Shown in pieces: positions 56,450 to 64,000 of a stretch of 64,000 bases of DNA. The position numbers and the translations under genes were made by a program. This DNA is from Alphaproteobacteria bacterium (GTDB lineage: Bacteria > Pseudomonadota > Alphaproteobacteria > Caulobacterales > Aquidulcibacteraceae), in contig WGNI01000001.1 of the NCBI GenBank assembly GCA_016124655.1, positions 124,001 through 188,000 of the forward strand, in the 5' to 3' direction. Numbering within the stretch: the first letter of the stretch is position 1; each line of letters starts with the position of its first letter. A model generated the notes under the pieces. That model worked only from the letters and a program-made list of their open reading frames with translations. It was not told the origin of the DNA and ran no database searches.

Positions 56450-56928
56450 GACTGCGCCCCGTCGGGCGGGTCGTAGCGCTCCAGCGCGCTCTCCAACAAA
56501 TCGTGCAAGCCCTTGAGAATTGCGGGATGCTGGGAGCGCGGGGTGCGCCGCACATCGCTGATCAGGCGCAGCGTCTGCGCATGCACGCGCACATAATCGT
56601 CGCTCCAGACATTGTTGGCCTCAAAGCATCGCACGAGGTCGCACAATGAACTCGCGGCTCTGCCGAGCGCGTCCATATCGTACACGCCGGCGACGCCGGC
56701 GATGGTGCTGGCGTTGTCGATCAGGGCTGCGGCGTGGATTCGCGCATCCGGCCCTTCAGCATGCGCCAGGATTGCGCCGACGGCGTCGCACATCGCCTCC
56801 ATCGCTTCGGCGCGATAGTCGCTGGCGTTTTCTTCGGCGCGGTCCAGCGCGTGCCGGTACGAAACGCCGTCACGATCGTTGAGGGCATGGGCAAGAGAAG
56901 TGCGCGAGTCGCGCCGCGGATTGTCCAT
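56446..56928 (-). CDS. Helical Hpt-like protein of the CheY cassette
   Basis: 160 residues from the ATG at 56928, which overlaps the preceding stop by one base; the longer frame upstream is not credible. It is almost entirely alpha-helical. The stretch ALIDNASTIAGVAGVYDMDA resembles the phospho-accepting helix of Hpt domains in spacing of hydrophobics and Gly, but the histidine position is Asp or Asn. I therefore call it a possible non-phosphorylated Hpt-like adaptor. I do not recognise the family; the operon suggests a phosphorelay partner. Confidence 0.6.
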   Translation of the reverse strand: MDNPRRDSRTSLAHALNDRDGVSYRHALDRAEENASDYRAEAMEAMCDAVGAILAHAEGPDARIHAAALIDNASTIAGVAGVYDMDALGRAASSLCDLVRCFEANNVWSDDYVRVHAQTLRLISDVRRTPRSQHPAILKGLHDLLESALERYDPPDGAQS

Positions 56929-57416
56929 CACCAGAGCTCCACTCCGCTGCCGTTCGACGACACCACCTCGGCTGGCGCGACGAGTTCGCCGCGGCGGCCT
57001 TCGCTTTCGGCGACCCAGACGATGCGCTCCAACAATTGCGAGGTCGAAAACGGCTTCGCGATCACATAATCGGCGCCGCAGCGTCGGCACGCGGTGATCA
57101 TGCGCACGCTGGTGAAGGCGGTGACGATGATCACCGGCGCTGCGGCGTTGGAGCCGATCTTTTCGGAGCGCATCCAGCGCACGAAGTCATAGCCCATCTC
57201 GCCGAAAGGCGCGGGGTCGAGCAGGATCAAGTCCACGGCTTGGCGTTTCACCGCATCCGTGCCGATGGAGAGATCGAGGCATTTTTGCATTTTGCGAAAG
57301 CCGAAGCCGGCGAGAATTCCGGTCATGACCTGCAGGCACAATTGGTTGGCGTCGATCAGAACCACGCTGGCGCGGGAGAAGTTGAAGGTGGTTTGCGGCG
57401 GGGCGGGTTGCGACAT
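56928..57416 (-). CDS. Single-domain receiver protein with C-terminal tail
   Basis: 162 residues from the ATG at 57416 (GGGAGG upstream). The receiver fold begins RASVVLIDANQLCLQVMTGI, so only one acidic residue is visible where D-D is usual. The phospho-acceptor is in DLILLDPAPFG near residue 65, the Thr in VTAFTSVRM and the Lys in AKPFSTSQL. An unstructured tail ends S-S-N-G-S-G-V-E-L-W. It lies 14 bases after the CheY gene and overlaps the next gene by one base. The reduced acidic pocket suggests altered Mg binding. Confidence 0.85.
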   Translation of the reverse strand: MSQPAPPQTTFNFSRASVVLIDANQLCLQVMTGILAGFGFRKMQKCLDLSIGTDAVKRQAVDLILLDPAPFGEMGYDFVRWMRSEKIGSNAAAPVIIVTAFTSVRMITACRRCGADYVIAKPFSTSQLLERIVWVAESEGRRGELVAPAEVVSSNGSGVELW

Positions 57417-57430
57417 GGCTGCCCTCCCGC

Positions 57431-57796
57431 TCACGGCAAGATGCGCCGCACCGTCTCCAACAATTGCGTCGGATTAAACGGCTTGACGATCCAGCCGGTG
57501 GCGCCGGCGGCGCGGGCGCGGGCTTTTTTCTCCGCGTCTGATTCGGTGGTGAGCACGAGGATGGGCACGGCCTTCCCGGCGTCCTGCGTGCGGGCCTTTT
57601 CGATGAAACCCAGGCCGTCCAGCCGCGGCATGTTCACGTCCGTGATGATGAGGTCCGGCTTGCATTGGCTGAGGCGCTCGAGACCCTCCACGCCGTCTTC
57701 GGCCAATTGCACGTCGTAGCCGGCATTGCCGAGCACGAAGCACACCAATTCGCGGATCGTGAGGGAATCATCGATCGCCAAAACGCACTTCGACAT
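57431..57796 (-). CDS. cheY: CheY-type response regulator
   Basis: 121 residues from the ATG at 57796. All key residues are in place: the acidic pair in LAIDDSLTIRELV, phospho-acceptor DLIITDVNMPRLDG near residue 53, the switch Thr in VLTTESDAEK and the Lys in VKPFNPTQL. It has no output domain, so it acts by binding, like chemotaxis CheY. It is the first gene of a four-gene cassette without CheA, CheW or chemoreceptor genes nearby. Weak ribosome site; the start is supported by the conserved fold. Confidence 0.9.
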   Translation of the reverse strand: MSKCVLAIDDSLTIRELVCFVLGNAGYDVQLAEDGVEGLERLSQCKPDLIITDVNMPRLDGLGFIEKARTQDAGKAVPILVLTTESDAEKKARARAAGATGWIVKPFNPTQLLETVRRILP

Positions 57797-57945
57797 CGGC
57801 CGACTCAACCCCAGAGTTAGTTTTTCCGGGACGCAACTTATGCGGTTAACGGTTAAGAACGTCTTGATTTTCGCGTCGAGCGGGAAGATTTCTTCTCTGC
57901 ACTTAAAGTCAGAAATTTCCGTATTTTCAGCGCCTAAGCGGCATG

Positions 57946-57981
57946 GAAAAAGGGGCGCCCGCCGGCTGCGGACGCCCCTCT
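57946..57981 (-). terminator. Rho-independent terminator of glnB-glnA
   Basis: On the minus strand AGGGGCGTCCGC, AGCC and GGCGGGCGCCCCT form a strong hairpin followed by TTTTT. It sits 23 bases after the glnA stop codon. Confidence 0.88.
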
Positions 57982-58003
57982 TTGGAAACAATGCAGGCGC
58001 AGA

Positions 58004-59407
58004 CTAGGCCTTAAAATACATGTCGAACTCGACCGGGTGCGGGTGCGTGTTGAAGCGGTCAAGCTCTTCCTTCTTGAGATCGATATAGGCGTCGATCACA
58101 TCGTCGGTGAACACATTGCCCTTCTTCAGGAAGGCGCGGTCAACATCGAGCGCATCGAGCGCCTGGCCGAGGGAGGAGCACACGGTCGGCACGTCGCGCA
58201 ATTCTTCCGGCGGCAGGTCGTAGAGGTTCTTGTCGAGCGGCTCGCCGGGATGGATGCGGTTCTCGATGCCGTCGAGGCCGGCCATCAGCAGCGCGGTGTA
58301 GGTCAGGTACATGTTGCCGGCGGGATCGGGGAAGCGCACTTCCACGCGCTTGGCTTTCGCGCCGGTCCCGTAAGGAATGCGGCAGGAGGCGGAGCGGTTG
58401 CGCGCGGAATACGCGAGAAGCACGGGCGCTTCGTAGCCCGGCACCAGGCGCTTGTAGGAGTTCGTCGTCGAGTTCGCGAACGCATTGATCGCGCGCGCGT
58501 GCTTGATGATGCCGCCGATATAGAAGAGGCACATTTCCGACAATTCCGCGTAGCGATCGCCGGCGAAGAGGTTCTGGCCGCCCTTCCAGATCGACTGGTG
58601 CACGTGCATCCCCGATCCGTTGTCCTTGAAATAGGGCTTCGGCATGAAGGTCGCGGTTTTGCCGTAGGACGCGGCCACGTTGTGGATGATGTATTTGTAG
58701 AGGTTCATGTTGTCCGCCATGCGGACAAGGGTGTTGAACTTCAGGCCCAGTTCGTGCTGGGCGGGCGCCACTTCGTGGTGATGCTTCTCGGGGTTGAGGC
58801 CGAGTTCGCCCATCACCTGCAGCATCTCGCCGCGCAAGTCCTGGCAGGAATCGATCGGCGGGACGGGGAAGTAGCCGCCCTTCGGGCCGGGCCGGTGGCC
58901 GAGATTGCCGGCCTCGTAGGCCTTGCCGGTGTTGAACGGCAATTCGGTTGAATCGAAGGAATAGCCGGTGTTGTGCGGGTCGGTGGACCAGCGCACGTCG
59001 TCGAACACGAAGAATTCCGCTTCCGGGCCGAAATAGGCGGTGTCGCCGACGCCGGAGGATTTCACGTACGCTTCGGCCTTCTTGGCGATGCCGCGCGGGC
59101 AGCGCTCGTACGGCGTCATGGTGCCGGGATTGAGGATGTCGCAGAACAGCGCCAGCGTGGTCTGCTGAAAGAACGGATCGATGTGCGCGCCATCGGGGTC
59201 CGGCTTCATCACCATGTCGCTCTCGTTGATGGCCTTCCATCCGGAAATGGAGGAGCCGTCGAACATGGTGCCGTCGGCGAAGATGTCGGCGTCGATCATC
59301 GAGACGTCGAAGGTGACGTGCTGCATCTTGCCGCGCAGATCGGTGAAGCGGAGATCCACGTACTGGACTTCGCGCTCCTTGATCATTTTCAGGATGTCAT
59401 TGGACAT
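58004..59407 (-). CDS. glnA: Glutamine synthetase type I
   Basis: Assimilates ammonia into glutamine; 467 residues, the usual length. The ATG at 59407 follows GGAG. Active-site blocks: [29 protein letters not shown] and [12 protein letters not shown]. The adenylylation tyrosine lies in NLYDLPPEE near residue 396, so the enzyme can be switched off by GlnE. It is downstream of glnB by 125 bases on the same strand, as in most alphaproteobacteria, and ends in the terminator at 57946-57981. Confidence 0.98.
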   Translation of the reverse strand: MSNDILKMIKEREVQYVDLRFTDLRGKMQHVTFDVSMIDADIFADGTMFDGSSISGWKAINESDMVMKPDPDGAHIDPFFQQTTLALFCDILNPGTMTPYERCPRGIAKKAEAYVKSSGVGDTAYFGPEAEFFVFDDVRWSTDPHNTGYSFDSTELPFNTGKAYEAGNLGHRPGPKGGYFPVPPIDSCQDLRGEMLQVMGELGLNPEKHHHEVAPAQHELGLKFNTLVRMADNMNLYKYIIHNVAASYGKTATFMPKPYFKDNGSGMHVHQSIWKGGQNLFAGDRYAELSEMCLFYIGGIIKHARAINAFANSTTNSYKRLVPGYEAPVLLAYSARNRSASCRIPYGTGAKAKRVEVRFPDPAGNMYLTYTALLMAGLDGIENRIHPGEPLDKNLYDLPPEELRDVPTVCSSLGQALDALDVDRAFLKKGNVFTDDVIDAYIDLKKEELDRFNTHPHPVEFDMYFKA

Positions 59408-59532
59408 TCACTCAGCTCCCCTTGAAGGCTGGTCATCATCTACGCCAACCGCCGCCCTGGCGATGCGGCAAAACCCGCGCCCCGGCAGAACCGGTCCGCG
59501 GGCGTTGCGCGCAAAGACATGCCGCGATGGCG

Positions 59533-60036
<504 letters not shown>

Positions 60037-60137
60037 CTAGAAGCTGGGCGCCGGGGGGCGCTTGCTCTTCCCCAAGGGCGCCGTGAAGAAAGGAGGCGGC
60101 CTCGTCCGCCGCCGCGTCGCCATCAGAGGATCCGTCC

Positions 60138-61673
60138 ATGCCAGGCCCCCGCACTCCCGTTCTCATCGGCGCCGGCCAGCGCACCTATCGCAAGGGCCAG
60201 GCGCCAGGCGCGCTGGCGATGATCGAGGAGGCCGCGCGGCTGGCGGCGGCGGATGCGGGGCTCGACGGCGCCGCGCTGCAGCAGATCGATGGGCTCGCGG
60301 TGGTCGGGTTCACCATCGATTCCGGGGGCAATGTGCGCGAGCTGCCGATCCCGCGGATCGCCAATCCGCCGGCGGCGCTCGCGGCGCGGCTGAAGGCTGC
60401 GCCGCGCCGGTCGCTCTACACCCATATGGGCGGCAACACGCCGCAAGCGCTGGTGAATTGGGCCTGCGCGGAAATCGCGGAGGGACGCCACGATTTGATC
60501 CTGCTCACGGGCGCCGAATTTCTGGGCGACCTGATGCGGCGGCTGAAGGCCGGCGATGACCTGTCGATGTATGGCGGGCCGGAGGGCGATGCGCCGGAGC
60601 GGTGGGGCGACGGGCGGCCGGGCGTGACGGCGCAGGAGCGCAAGCACGGGCTCGATTTTCCCACCAACACGTATCCGCTGTTTGAGAACGCGCTGCGGCA
60701 TCAGCGCGGGCGCGGCATCGAAGAGCATCAGCTGGCGATGGGGCGGCTGTTTGCGCCGTTCTCAAAGGTCGCCGCAGGCAATCCGCACGCCTGGTTTCCC
60801 ACCGCGCGCAGTGCGGAGGAAATCGCCTTCGAAGGCCCGGACAACCGCATGGTCGGGTTTCCGTACACGAAGTATCTGAACTCGATCATCCAGGTGGATC
60901 AGGCGGCGGCGGTGATCGTGGCGTCGACCGCAATGGCCGACGCGCTGAAAGTGGCGGCGGAGAAGCGGGTCTATCTGCACGGCTGCGCGGACACGACCGA
61001 GCTTTGGCATCCGCTCGACCGGGTCGATTATCATTCCTCGCCGGCGATCCGGATCGGCGCGCGCGAAGCGTTCGCGATGGCGGGCAAGACGCCCGCCGAC
61101 ATGGCCTTCATCGATCTTTATTCCTGCTTCCCGGTCGCGGTGGAGCTGGGCTGCCAGGAGATCGGCTTTGCGGAGGACGATCCGCGCGGGCTGACGGTCA
61201 CCGGCGGGCTGCCGTATTTCGGGGGGCCTGGAAACAATTACGTCATGCACTCGATCGCGGAGATGATGGCGCGGGTGCGCGCGGCGCCGGGCGCGTTCGG
61301 GTTCGTGTCCGGCAATGGCTGGTTCCTGACCAAGCACGCGTTTGGGATCTATTCCACGACGGCGAATGCCGGCGCGTGGGCGCGGCGCGATCCGAAATCC
61401 TATCAAAAGGAGATCGACGCGCTGGCGCACCCGGAGATCGTTGTGGAGCCCAGCGGGCCTGCTACGGTGGAAACCTATACAGTTATTCATGCGCGCGACC
61501 GGGTGCGCCTGGGTATCATCGTCGGCCGGGATGCTCAGGGGCGGCGTTTTGTGGCCAACACGCCGGAGGACGAAGGCGTTTTGATGGACTTGCAGGCGCG
61601 CGACGCGATCGGGCGCACAGGCGTGGTCGCGTCGTTTGATGGGGGCATGCGCAACGTCTTCACGCCGGATTGA
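60138..61673 (+). CDS. Thiolase-like protein (SCP2/TEN type) with C-terminal OB-like domain
   Basis: 511 residues. The thiolase fold is clear: an N-terminal VLIGAGQRTYRKGQAPGALA, then a GGNTPQALVNWACAEI stretch where the nucleophilic cysteine normally sits, and near the end GGLPYFGGPGNNYVMHS. The usual Cys-x-Ser-Gly is replaced by Gly and Asn, so it may lack thiolase activity. Residues about 430-500 form a DUF35/OB-like extension (IVVEPSGPATVETYTVIH). It may bind acyl-CoA without condensing it. It precedes the phosphatase and Nnr genes on the same strand and diverges from glnB. Confidence 0.86.
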   Translation: MPGPRTPVLIGAGQRTYRKGQAPGALAMIEEAARLAAADAGLDGAALQQIDGLAVVGFTIDSGGNVRELPIPRIANPPAALAARLKAAPRRSLYTHMGGNTPQALVNWACAEIAEGRHDLILLTGAEFLGDLMRRLKAGDDLSMYGGPEGDAPERWGDGRPGVTAQERKHGLDFPTNTYPLFENALRHQRGRGIEEHQLAMGRLFAPFSKVAAGNPHAWFPTARSAEEIAFEGPDNRMVGFPYTKYLNSIIQVDQAAAVIVASTAMADALKVAAEKRVYLHGCADTTELWHPLDRVDYHSSPAIRIGAREAFAMAGKTPADMAFIDLYSCFPVAVELGCQEIGFAEDDPRGLTVTGGLPYFGGPGNNYVMHSIAEMMARVRAAPGAFGFVSGNGWFLTKHAFGIYSTTANAGAWARRDPKSYQKEIDALAHPEIVVEPSGPATVETYTVIHARDRVRLGIIVGRDAQGRRFVANTPEDEGVLMDLQARDAIGRTGVVASFDGGMRNVFTPD

Positions 61674-61711
61674 GCCGCCGCGCGAAGCAGGAAGAAAGCA
61701 GTCGCATCCGC

Positions 61712-62257
61712 ATGCCGCGCGTCTATCTGGTCCGCCACGGCGAACCGGCCGCCACCTGGGGCGGCGACAATCCCGATCCAGGCCTGACCGCGTTGGGCCG
61801 CGCGCAGGCGCTGCACGCCGCGCAAGACTTGAAATCCGCCGCGCCGGCGCTGGCGCTGACATCGCCGTTGCAGCGCTGCCGGGAAACCGCGGCGGCCTTT
61901 GAAATGGAGAGCGGCGCGCGTGCGGAGATCGTCGATGCGGTGCGCGAATTGCCTTCCCCCGACGTCGCGGATCGCGGCGCCTGGCTGCGGGCGGTGATGG
62001 AGGGGCGGTGGCGCGATTATCCCGATCTTGCGCCCTATCGCGCGCGCTTGCTTGAAACGCTCGCGGGCTTGCGCAAAGACGCGGTGGTGTTCACGCATTT
62101 CGTCGCCATCAATATCGCCGCCGGCGCCGCGGAAGGCCGCGACGACGTGCTCGTGTTCCGGCCCGCGCACGCCTCGATCACCGTGCTCGACGTCTCCGCC
62201 AGCGGGTTGCGGCTTTGGTCCAAGGGCGCAGAAACGCCCGCCATCGATGCGATCTGA
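61712..62257 (+). CDS. Histidine phosphatase (phosphoglycerate mutase-like)
   Basis: 181 residues from the ATG at 61712. The R-H-G motif is in VYLVRHGEPAATW near residue 10. The second catalytic arginine is in SPLQRCRETA and the second His in VVFTHFVAINIAA near residue 143, so the phosphohistidine pocket is complete. It resembles small SixA/CobC-like phosphatases; the substrate is not evident. It sits 38 bases downstream of the thiolase-like gene and three bases before nnr, so these are probably one operon. Confidence 0.88.
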   Translation: MPRVYLVRHGEPAATWGGDNPDPGLTALGRAQALHAAQDLKSAAPALALTSPLQRCRETAAAFEMESGARAEIVDAVRELPSPDVADRGAWLRAVMEGRWRDYPDLAPYRARLLETLAGLRKDAVVFTHFVAINIAAGAAEGRDDVLVFRPAHASITVLDVSASGLRLWSKGAETPAIDAI

Positions 62258-62260
62258 CCG

Positions 62261-63742
62261 ATGAGCGCGGAGATCATCACCGTCGCGCAAATGCGCGCCA
62301 TCGATACGCGCTCGGCGGAGCTGGGCGTACCCACGCTGACCCTGATGGAGAATGCGGGAACCGCGGTCGCCGACGCGATCATGGAGCGGTTTTCACCGCG
62401 CCCGACCGCTGTATTGTGCGGGCCCGGCGACAATGGCGGCGATGGCTTCGTCGTCGCGCGCAAGCTGAAGCGGCGCGGCTGGCCGGTCTGGGTGGAGACG
62501 CTGTCGGACCCGCGCGCGCTGCGCCGAGATGCGGCGGAAATGGCCAATCGCTGGGGCGGCGACACGATGCGGATCGCGCCCGAAAATCCGATGGCGGAAT
62601 TGTTCGTCGACGCGCTGTTCGGCGCGGGCATCTCAAGGCCGCTGGAATCCGACGCAGCACGGCTGGCGCGGGGGCTGGCGCGCACGCCGGAGCGGGTGGT
62701 GGCGGTGGATGTGCCGAGCGGGCTCAATGGCGACACCGCCAAGCCGCTCGGTGAGTTGTGTTTCCGCGCGGGGCTGACTGTCACGTTCGTGCGCAAGAAG
62801 CCGGCGCATGTTCTGCTGCCTGGCCGCGCGTTCTGCGGCGAGGTCGTGGTCGCGGATATCGGCGCGCACGAACGCGCGGTCGCCGATTGCGGGGCCAAGG
62901 CCTGGGAGAGCGGGCCGGCGATGTGGGGCAAGGCGTTTCCCTGGCCGGATCCGGAAGCGCACAAGCATGCGCGCGGGCATGTCATGGTGTGGAGCGGGCC
63001 GCCGTTTCGCACCGGGGCTGCGCGGCTGGCGGCGCGCGGCGCGCTGCGCGCGGGCGCGGGGCTCGTCACCGTTCTTGGCGCAGCCGATGCGCTTGCCGTG
63101 CACGCTGCGCACACCGCGGCGATCATGCTGGCGGAGTGCGACGGCGCGGAGAGTTTGCGCGCGCTGATCGATCAGGCGCGGGCGGCGGTGATCGGGCCTG
63201 CCGCGGGCGTGGGCGAAGCCACAAAGGCAAACGTGCTCGCCGCGCTGGACGGATCGACGCCGCTGGTGCTCGACGCCGACGCGCTGACCGTGTTTCAGGA
63301 CAATCCCGCCGAACTGTTCTCCAAGCTGCGCGCGTTTGACGTGATGACGCCGCATGTCGGCGAATTCCGCCGCATCTTCGGCGGGCTTCTGGGCGCGGAG
63401 CCGACGCGCATCGAAGCGGTGCGCAAGGCCGCCGAACGCGCGGGCTGCGTGGTGTTGCTGAAAGGGCCGGACACGACGATCGCCGCGCCGGACGAGCGCT
63501 GCTGCGTCAACGCCGCGGGCACGCCGTTCCTGGCGACCGCGGGATCGGGCGATGTGCTCGCGGGCGTGATCGCGGGGCTGATCGCGCAAGGCGTGTCCAG
63601 CTTCGACGCAGCATCCGCGGGCGCGTGGCTGCATGCGCGCGCGGGCGAAACCGTCGGCGCCGGCCTGATCGCGGAAGACCTGCCCGAAGCGCTGCCGCAC
63701 GTGCTCGATCAGATCGCGCCGGAGGGCCTCAAGCGGCGATAG
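62261..63742 (+). CDS. nnr: Bifunctional NAD(P)HX epimerase/dehydratase
   Basis: Repairs hydrated NADH and NADPH; 493 residues. The N-terminal YjeF_N epimerase shows LMENAGTAVADAI and LCGPGDNGGDGFVVARKLKR near residue 50. The C-terminal ADP-dependent dehydratase shows MTPHVGEFRRIFGG near residue 365 and TPFLATAGSGDVLAGVIAGL near residue 425. Both halves look active. An nnr gene close to glnB-glnA is a common alphaproteobacterial arrangement, here separated by two genes and on the other strand. Confidence 0.96.
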   Translation: MSAEIITVAQMRAIDTRSAELGVPTLTLMENAGTAVADAIMERFSPRPTAVLCGPGDNGGDGFVVARKLKRRGWPVWVETLSDPRALRRDAAEMANRWGGDTMRIAPENPMAELFVDALFGAGISRPLESDAARLARGLARTPERVVAVDVPSGLNGDTAKPLGELCFRAGLTVTFVRKKPAHVLLPGRAFCGEVVVADIGAHERAVADCGAKAWESGPAMWGKAFPWPDPEAHKHARGHVMVWSGPPFRTGAARLAARGALRAGAGLVTVLGAADALAVHAAHTAAIMLAECDGAESLRALIDQARAAVIGPAAGVGEATKANVLAALDGSTPLVLDADALTVFQDNPAELFSKLRAFDVMTPHVGEFRRIFGGLLGAEPTRIEAVRKAAERAGCVVLLKGPDTTIAAPDERCCVNAAGTPFLATAGSGDVLAGVIAGLIAQGVSSFDAASAGAWLHARAGETVGAGLIAEDLPEALPHVLDQIAPEGLKRR

Positions 63743-63817
63743 CGGCCTCCGCGGCTTGGAGGAACGGCGGCCACGGAGTAGGGGTTGGTCTGAGGGACGA
63801 CGCAACGGGAGCGAACC

Positions 63818-64000
63818 ATGGTCTGGTGGTGGTGGATCATTCCGGCCGCGGTGGCGGTGATCGGCTTGACGTTCGTCCTGGGCGCGTTCGGCTGGCTGTT
63901 CAAAGGCAAGCCGTTCAAGGCGGGACGCGGGATCGTCGGCGGCGGCGCCATGCTGGGCGTGGCGGGGATCGCGGGTCTCTTGGGTCTCAACGTGCAGACC
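63818..64000 (+). CDS. Small membrane protein, 3' partial
   Basis: The ATG at 63818 (GGGAG upstream) opens a frame that runs off the window. The visible 61 residues start MVWWWWIIPAAVAVIGLTFV and contain two hydrophobic stretches, separated by GWLFKGKPFKAGRG. No family was recognised. It follows nnr by 75 bases on the same strand and is probably a separate unit. Confidence 0.7.
   Translation, partial: MVWWWWIIPAAVAVIGLTFVLGAFGWLFKGKPFKAGRGIVGGGAMLGVAGIAGLLGLNVQT

Noticed and set aside
56102-57796. Reading the CheY cassette as part of a full chemotaxis operon
   Set aside because: No CheA, CheW, CheR, CheB or chemoreceptor is found on either side; the neighbours are glnA and a beta-barrel gene.

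Overview
This 64 kb window is GC-rich, densely coding chromosomal DNA from an alphaproteobacterium. The gene set points to the Caulobacterales or a Hyphomonadaceae-like relative: a bactofilin/M23 peptidase pair, a PetR/PetP pair, an IscR-led SUF operon with two cysteine desulfurases, a GcrA-like miniprotein, TonB-dependent receptors and small acidic outer-membrane beta-barrels. This placement is inference from gene content and was not tested with a tree. There is no prophage, integrase, transposase, rRNA operon or CRISPR array. The only classical accessory module is a Phd/VapC-type toxin-antitoxin pair.

Layout. Positions 1-9.7 kb: a periplasmic M48 protease (cut by the window edge), RNase E with a long leader, an AmiC-type amidase, penicillin-binding protein 1A, release factor 2 (read through a programmed +1 frameshift) and an HU-like protein with a basic tail. 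Positions 9.8-23.4 kb: a methyltransferase, a cyclase-family protein, bactofilin with M23 peptidase, a Bcp peroxiredoxin, a large AsmA/YhdP-like protein, TyrRS followed by a GcrA-like miniprotein, an FAD monooxygenase, RNase D, tRNA-Leu(CAG), a cold-shock protein and petR/petP. Positions 23.4-36.8 kb: ilvE, uvrC-pgsA, a PAS protein, a Nudix hydrolase, an alpha/beta hydrolase and the iscR-iscS-sufBCDS-sufT-sufA-tfoX-like operon. Positions 37-49.3 kb: enoyl-CoA hydratase, a diguanylate cyclase, an aldehyde dehydrogenase, a divergent methyltransferase/HxlR pair, a TonB receptor divergent from a TPR-sulfotransferase, a DEAD-box helicase and the toxin-antitoxin pair. Positions 49.3-64 kb: parE, two paralogous beta-barrels flanking a TonB receptor and an SLT lipoprotein, a four-gene CheY/CheZ-like cassette, glnB-glnA, a thiolase-like protein, a histidine phosphatase, NAD(P)HX repair enzyme Nnr and the start of a membrane protein.

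How the genes work together. Envelope and cell-wall genes dominate (M48, AmiC, PBP1A, M23/bactofilin, AsmA-like, SLT lipoprotein, beta-barrels, TonB receptors). Two compact regulatory modules stand out. The SUF operon is preceded by a promoter that overlaps an IscR-like operator. The cassette at 56.1-57.8 kb encodes a CheY, a second receiver, an Hpt-like helical protein and a small protein with a CheZ-type D-x-x-x-Q motif. Its second receiver and its phosphatase-like protein both end in G-V-E-L-aromatic. This cassette is my best candidate for an incompletely described system.

The window also carries several families of palindromic repeats. One copy lies in frame inside uvrC and a related copy sits about 2 kb downstream. 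Another family begins right at stop codons. Apart from these features the region is ordinary core genome.
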